56,338 bases of DNA from Ruminococcus sp. GTDB lineage: Bacteria; Bacillota; Clostridia; Oscillospirales; Acutalibacteraceae. The stretch lies in NCBI GenBank assembly GCA_017464765.1, contig JAFTYK010000048.1, positions 1 through 56,338 of the forward strand, given 5' to 3'. Positions 52,125 to 56,338 of this stretch are shown here, piece after piece. The translations under genes and the position numbers were made by a program. The notes under the pieces are model-generated. The model did no database searches. It saw only the letters and a list, made by a program, of their open reading frames with translations, and was not told the DNA's origin. Every line of letters starts with the position of its first letter. The stretch's first letter is position 1.

Positions 52125-53290
52125 TAGATTATAGTGGCAAGATTAATGACTCTATCAAGAGCGTCAAACCTTCAGGTATTCGAAAGTTCTTTGATATTGT
52201 CAATGAAATGGACAACGTTATTTCGCTTTCCATTGGTGAGCCTGATTTCAAAACTCCTTGGCATATTCGAAAAGCGGGTATCGATTCACTCGAAATGGGC
52301 AGAACCTGGTATACCCCGAATCGTGGCTTTATGGAGCTTTGCAAGGAAATCAGCAACTATATGGAGCGTAAATGTAACCTTACATACGATCCTAAACAAG
52401 AGGTTGTAGTTACAGTTGGTGGTAGCGAAGCAATCGATATAGCTATTCGTTGTTTGGTAGGTAAGGGGGACGAGGTTTTGATTCCACAGCCCTCATTTGT
52501 GTGCTATGAACCACTCACGATTATGGCACAGGCTACCCCTGTAATTATCGAAACTAAGATTGAAAACAACTTCCGTCTCACTGTTGACGATATAAAAGAT
52601 AAAATTACCGATAAAACAAAACTTCTTATTTTGCCTTTCCCTAACAACCCTACTGGTGCAATTATGGAAAAGGAAGATTTAGAGGCGATTTCAAAGTTTG
52701 TAATAGAACACGATTTGATGGTGCTTTCTGACGAGATTTATTCAGAGCTTACTTATGGTGACAAAACTCACATTTCTGTTGCTTCTATTGAGGGTATGAA
52801 AGAACGCACAGTTGTAATCAACGGCTTTTCGAAAAGCTTTGCTATGACAGGTTGGCGACTTGGATTTGCGTGTGGTCCTAAAGAGATTATCGCTATGATG
52901 ACAAAGCTCCATCAGTTTTGTATTATGTCTGCTCCAACCACAGCTCAGTATGCCGCTATTGAGGCTTTAAGAAATGGTGACGATGACATTGCTATGATGC
53001 GCGACCAGTATGATATGCGTAGAAGATTAGTAGTAGGAAGCCTTAATAAAATGGGACTTACTTGTTTTGAACCTAAGGGAGCTTTCTATTGTTTCCCTTG
53101 CATTAAATCTACAGGTCTTACATCTGAAGAATTCTGTACCAAACTTCTGCACGCAAAACACGTTGCCTTAGTACCTGGTTCTGCATTCGGTGAATGTGGT
53201 GAAGGTTTTGTTCGTTTATCTTATTCGTACTCTCTAAAGCATTTGAAGAAAGCACTCACTCTGATAGAGGAGTTTTTGAAGGAGCTTTGA
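52121..53290 (+). CDS. PLP-dependent class I/II aminotransferase
   Basis: A 389-residue fold-type I aminotransferase. The PLP lysine is in GFSKSFAMTGWRLGFA, with PNNPTGA and SDEIYSELTY upstream. It resembles the PatA/aromatic-aspartate aminotransferase subgroup; the amino donor is not clear. It starts with GTG overlapping the Lrp regulator's stop and is followed after 1 bp by ispE. Confidence 0.92.
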   Translation: MIDYSGKINDSIKSVKPSGIRKFFDIVNEMDNVISLSIGEPDFKTPWHIRKAGIDSLEMGRTWYTPNRGFMELCKEISNYMERKCNLTYDPKQEVVVTVGGSEAIDIAIRCLVGKGDEVLIPQPSFVCYEPLTIMAQATPVIIETKIENNFRLTVDDIKDKITDKTKLLILPFPNNPTGAIMEKEDLEAISKFVIEHDLMVLSDEIYSELTYGDKTHISVASIEGMKERTVVINGFSKSFAMTGWRLGFACGPKEIIAMMTKLHQFCIMSAPTTAQYAAIEALRNGDDDIAMMRDQYDMRRRLVVGSLNKMGLTCFEPKGAFYCFPCIKSTGLTSEEFCTKLLHAKHVALVPGSAFGECGEGFVRLSYSYSLKHLKKALTLIEEFLKEL

Positions 53291-53291
53291 T

Positions 53292-54173
53292 ATGGAACTG
53301 AAGGTTCTTGCACCAGCAAAAATCAACTTATCACTCGATATCGTCGGAAAACGTCCTGATGGTTATCACGACGTAGCTATGGTTATGCAGGCTGTATCGC
53401 TTTATGATACTATCACTGTTAGTGACGAGGTTTCTCCTGAAGCTGATAATGAAATTACTGTTACTTGCAATGTAGCGGGAATTCCTACTGATGATAGGAA
53501 TATTGTGTGTAAAGCTACTAAAGCTTTCTTTAATTATTGCGATATTGAGCCTAAAAAAATCTCTATTGATATCGATAAAATGATCCCGCACGAAGCAGGC
53601 TTAGCTGGTGGGAGTACTGACGCCGCTGCGGTTATCCTAGCGCTTAATCGTATTTTTGATGCGAAACTAAGTGAAAAACAGATGTGTGAAATCGGCGAGA
53701 AAATCGGTGCCGATGTGCCGTTTTGCATTGTTGGTGGCACAAAACTTGCCACAGGAACAGGTACAACTATGGAGAAAGTGGCTCCACTTACTAAATGCTA
53801 TATTCTTATTTGTAAGCCTGACGTAAGCGTTTCTACTGCTCAAGCGTACGCTAAGTCAGATAGCAAGCCATCTAAAGAATTTTTGGTTACCGACGAGCTT
53901 GTTAAGATGCTGTTTCGACGTAGTTTAAGAGGCGTGTGTCAGTGCCTATACAACGAATTTGAGGCTGTAATGGACTTACCTGAAATTTCAGACATCAAGA
54001 AATTTATGGTAAAGCATAAGGCTCTTGGTGCGTGTATGAGTGGCTCAGGTTCTGCCGTTTTCGGCATATTTTTAGACGAGAAAAAGGCTTTAAAGTGTAA
54101 AGAAGCTCTAAGCGATAAGTACGACAAGCTCTTTGTTTGTGAGCCTGTTAAATTCGGTTGCAAAATTGTATAA
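53292..54173 (+). CDS. ispE: 4-diphosphocytidyl-2-C-methyl-D-erythritol kinase
   Basis: A GHMP kinase of the MEP pathway. PAKINLSLDIVGKRPDGYHD at the N-terminus and the ATP loop HEAGLAGGSTDAAAVI are diagnostic, with ACMSGSGSAVFG near the C-terminus. At 293 residues it is full length. It supplies the pathway begun by dxs at 8.6 kb. The SD GAAGGAG is inside the aminotransferase end. Confidence 0.96.
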   Translation: MELKVLAPAKINLSLDIVGKRPDGYHDVAMVMQAVSLYDTITVSDEVSPEADNEITVTCNVAGIPTDDRNIVCKATKAFFNYCDIEPKKISIDIDKMIPHEAGLAGGSTDAAAVILALNRIFDAKLSEKQMCEIGEKIGADVPFCIVGGTKLATGTGTTMEKVAPLTKCYILICKPDVSVSTAQAYAKSDSKPSKEFLVTDELVKMLFRRSLRGVCQCLYNEFEAVMDLPEISDIKKFMVKHKALGACMSGSGSAVFGIFLDEKKALKCKEALSDKYDKLFVCEPVKFGCKIV

Positions 54174-54195
54174 ACAATAAAAACTTGCCTATACT
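54166..54195 (+). promoter_or_regulatory. Candidate promoter of spoIIR inside a terminator
   Basis: TTGTAT (54166-54171), 18-bp spacer, TATACT (54190-54195) fits a weak SigA site. The same bases include GTATA and GCCTATACT, partly like a SigF promoter but with a short 14-bp spacer. Transcripts would begin near 54202, in the hairpin loop. Confidence 0.35.
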
Positions 54196-54223
54196 CAAGT
54201 TATCTTGAAAGGCAGGTTTTTTT
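54181..54223 (+). terminator. Terminator after ispE containing the spoIIR SD
   Basis: A 10-bp outer stem with one G-U pair (54181-54190 with 54210-54219) encloses a 5-bp inner stem (TCAAG/CTTGA at 54195-54199/54204-54208), followed by T7. The AAAGGCAGG that must serve as SD for spoIIR overlaps the 3' arm. Confidence 0.8.
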
Positions 54224-54225
54224 GT

Positions 54226-54819
54226 ATGAAAATATTTATGCGTATTTTGATTTTGGTGTTTACTGTAGCGGTTATGGTATCTTTAGTAACTTTCGAGAAT
54301 ACTTGCAGTAAGCTTGAGAAAGATGTTTTCAGGCTACATATATTAGCTAATTCTGATTCAAAGGCTGACCAGACGCTTAAAATGAAAGTCAGAGATGAAA
54401 TCATCAGTGAGATTTCTCCATTGTATGTTGATGTTCAGAACAAGGAAGAGGCTATGAAGATTACTAAGAAGAACCTTCCTTTAATTGAAAACAAGGCTCA
54501 ACAGATAGTTTCCTTAAGCGGATACGACTACGATGTAAATGCTATGGTGAAAAACGAGTTTTTTGACACACGATATTATGATGATTTTACTATGCCTGCG
54601 GGTTTTTATGATTCTCTGACTATTACTATCGGGGAAGCTCAAGGTAAAAATTGGTGGTGCGTTATGTATCCTAGTCTTTGCGTCGGCGCATCTTCAAAGC
54701 TAAATATGAAAGAAGATTTGTCCGATGATGAGTACAGGGTTATTACATCTGACGATGTTGTTTATAAATTCAAAATAGTTGAATACTACGAAAAAATTTG
54801 TTCGTATTTTAATCGATGA
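54226..54819 (+). CDS. spoIIR: Stage II sporulation protein R
   Basis: A 197-residue secreted signalling protein with an N-terminal helix and the family segments FRLHILANSDSKADQTLK, KVRDEI and GKNWWCVMYPSLC. Made in the forespore, SpoIIR triggers SpoIIGA to process pro-SigE in the mother cell. The ATG at 54226 has only a weak SD buried in the terminator arm. It separates ispE from addB. Confidence 0.95.
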   Translation: MKIFMRILILVFTVAVMVSLVTFENTCSKLEKDVFRLHILANSDSKADQTLKMKVRDEIISEISPLYVDVQNKEEAMKITKKNLPLIENKAQQIVSLSGYDYDVNAMVKNEFFDTRYYDDFTMPAGFYDSLTITIGEAQGKNWWCVMYPSLCVGASSKLNMKEDLSDDEYRVITSDDVVYKFKIVEYYEKICSYFNR

Positions 54820-54877
54820 CCTGTTTATGGGACTTTAAAAATAGTAGAATACAGTTATTAAGTAAACGGAGATTATT

Positions 54878-56338
54878 ATGTTACATTTTGTGTTAGGCAC
54901 TTCAGGGTGCGGAAAAACTAAATATCTTTACGATATTATGTCAGAAAAAGCGTTGTCAGGTGAAGATAAGCTGATGATCATTGTTCCTGACCAGGCTTCT
55001 TTTAATACTGAGAAAGCATTTCTTGATATATTAGGACCTAAAGTTTCGCGTAACATCAAAGTGTTCGGCTTTTCACGTTTGTGCGACTATGTTTTTGAGT
55101 GTACCGGCAATCGTTTTCAAAATTTTGCTGATGAGGGGGTGCGCAATGTTGTTATGAGCATAGCTATTGAACAAGTGGGCGATAAGCTCGAGCTTTTCTC
55201 TAAAAGAGCGAATAAAACCGACTTAACTGAGTTGATGCTTAATTCTGTTAAAGAATATAAAAAATGTGCTATAACCTCATCGATGCTCTACGAAGTGGTG
55301 GATAAGGTTGAGGACGAAACACTTTCGAAAAAGCTTTTTGAAACTGCTCTTTTGTACGATACATACGATGCTATTTTATCTAAAAGCTACATTGACCCGC
55401 TTGACAGCATAACACATATAGTAAATGTGCTTTCTGAAAATGAGATTTTCAGGGATTATACGATAGCGGTGGATTCTTTCTATGGCTTTACTGCTCAGGA
55501 ATATGAAGTGCTTGAAAGGCTTATGGTTCAGAGCAAAGATATGTATTTTTCGCTTACTACTGATAATCTCAGTGGAATGAATGGTGATTTGTTTTTCGTA
55601 TCTGACAGAACCAAAAAACATCTTACACGTATTGCTAAGAATAACGATATTAAGATTGCAGTGCCTGTTACTTTGTCTGAAAACTACCGCTTTATTAGTG
55701 AAGATATTAAGGCGGTTGAGCAGAATATTTTCAGATTACAAAAGGAAAAAAGCGAATATAAAGATGATGGTTTGATTGTATATGAAGCAAATTCGATTTA
55801 TGATGAGGCTGAATTTGTGGCACGAAATATTAAGAAACTTATCGTTACTGAAGGCTACGAGTATTCTGATATTGCTGTTGTTACTCGCCAAAGTGATAAA
55901 TACATCGGGGTGCTTGATACTGTATTCGAAAAATATGATATCAACTATTTTATGGACAAGCCTCAGGATATTGACACTAAACCGCTTGTAAAATTTGTTA
56001 TGAGCTGTTTTGACGTTATCACAGGTGGCTTTGACAAGGAAGATGTGCTTTCGCTTTTGAAAACAGGACTTACCGATATTTCTGTTGAAGAGATTGCAGA
56101 CTTTGAAAATTACTTGTTCACTTGGGATTTAAGCGGTAAGAGTTTGTTCAATGAGTTCAGACTTTCTCCTAAAGGTTTCGCTGATGAACTCAGCGATAGC
56201 GATCAGGCTTTACTTACAAATGTTGAAAATACTCGTAAAACTGTAATTGAAGCACTAAAAAGCTTTTATTTTGATACAAAAGACGCTACAGCGCTCGAAA
56301 TTTCAAAAGCTTTGATGAAACTTCTGTATCGTATGCAT
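54878..56338 (+). CDS. addB: AddB helicase-nuclease subunit, 3'-truncated
   Basis: The first 487 codons of AddB, open to the window edge. The N-terminal Walker A GTSGCGKTKYL and the following VPDQASFNTEKAF are typical of AddB/RexB. AddAB resects double-strand breaks for RecA loading and recognises Chi. The nuclease domain and iron-sulfur cysteines at the C-terminus lie beyond the window. The SD is weak (CGGAGA). addA would be expected next. Confidence 0.92.
   Translation, partial: MLHFVLGTSGCGKTKYLYDIMSEKALSGEDKLMIIVPDQASFNTEKAFLDILGPKVSRNIKVFGFSRLCDYVFECTGNRFQNFADEGVRNVVMSIAIEQVGDKLELFSKRANKTDLTELMLNSVKEYKKCAITSSMLYEVVDKVEDETLSKKLFETALLYDTYDAILSKSYIDPLDSITHIVNVLSENEIFRDYTIAVDSFYGFTAQEYEVLERLMVQSKDMYFSLTTDNLSGMNGDLFFVSDRTKKHLTRIAKNNDIKIAVPVTLSENYRFISEDIKAVEQNIFRLQKEKSEYKDDGLIVYEANSIYDEAEFVARNIKKLIVTEGYEYSDIAVVTRQSDKYIGVLDTVFEKYDINYFMDKPQDIDTKPLVKFVMSCFDVITGGFDKEDVLSLLKTGLTDISVEEIADFENYLFTWDLSGKSLFNEFRLSPKGFADELSDSDQALLTNVENTRKTVIEALKSFYFDTKDATALEISKALMKLLYRMH

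Overview
The window comes from a low-G+C, spore-forming Firmicute of the class Clostridia, most likely a gut Ruminococcus of the R. bromii type. The grounds are strong purine-rich Shine-Dalgarno sites, SigA-type promoters, a CIRCE/HrcA-type groESL operon, many sporulation genes (whiA, a SpoVB-like flippase, yabP, yabQ, spoIIR), and a secreted GH13 amylase ending in a starch-binding-like domain and a type I dockerin. That last architecture is typical of amylosome-forming ruminococci. The genus is an inference; no rRNA gene is present to test it. I see no transposase, phage gene, CRISPR array, tRNA or rRNA. No gene-free stretch exceeds about 225 bp.

Layout. (1) 1-2.85 kb: the end of secD, secF, and a convergent DUF421/DUF4363 membrane pair. 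(2) 3-24.5 kb: one co-directional run of core genes with almost no spacing and no recognisable internal terminator: hprK, a PHP phosphoesterase, murB, rapZ, whiA, xseB, ispA, dxs, tlyA, nadK, argR, recN, recJ, relA, dtd, a metallo-beta-lactamase-fold hydrolase, hemZ, a zinc-ribbon protein, a SpoVB-like flippase, mazG and hup. (3) 24.5-27 kb: rqcP, yabP, yabQ, divIC, an S1-domain protein and hpf, the clostridial form of the yabMNOPQ-divIC-yabR cluster. (4) 27-37 kb: mostly single genes with their own promoters and terminators (a THUMP methyltransferase, a cysteine-synthase-like enzyme, an isochorismatase-family hydrolase, a Na/Pi cotransporter, tmcAL, ackA, small membrane proteins). (5) 37.2-39.5 kb: the dockerin amylase. 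(6) 39.7-46.9 kb: a DUF1643 protein, a divergent degV/DUF1836 pair with an elaborate operator region, an orphan ABC substrate-binding protein, groESL, gpsA, a probable 6S RNA and a DUF1292 protein. (7) 46.9-56.3 kb: a sugar transferase and a Wzy-like polymerase, nadE, a LURP-one-like protein, an Lrp regulator with an aminotransferase, ispE, spoIIR and the start of addB.

How the genes work together. Isoprenoid precursor supply (dxs, ispA, ispE), peptidoglycan (murB), NAD(P) synthesis (nadE, nadK), recombination repair (recN, recJ, xseB, addB), alarmone and ribosome control (relA, hpf, dtd, rqcP) and division/sporulation (divIC, whiA, yabPQ, spoIIR) are all housekeeping. The amylase is the niche-defining gene, and acetate kinase plausibly serves fermentation of its products.

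The most unusual signal is regulatory. At four intergenic sites (yabP, the gene at 33.2 kb, nadE, spoIIR) a promoter is nested in an intrinsic terminator. At yabP, and less strongly at spoIIR, the terminator's 3' arm carries the ribosome binding site, so read-through RNA should be terminated or translationally silent while RNA from the local promoter is translatable. I found no clearly novel multi-gene system.
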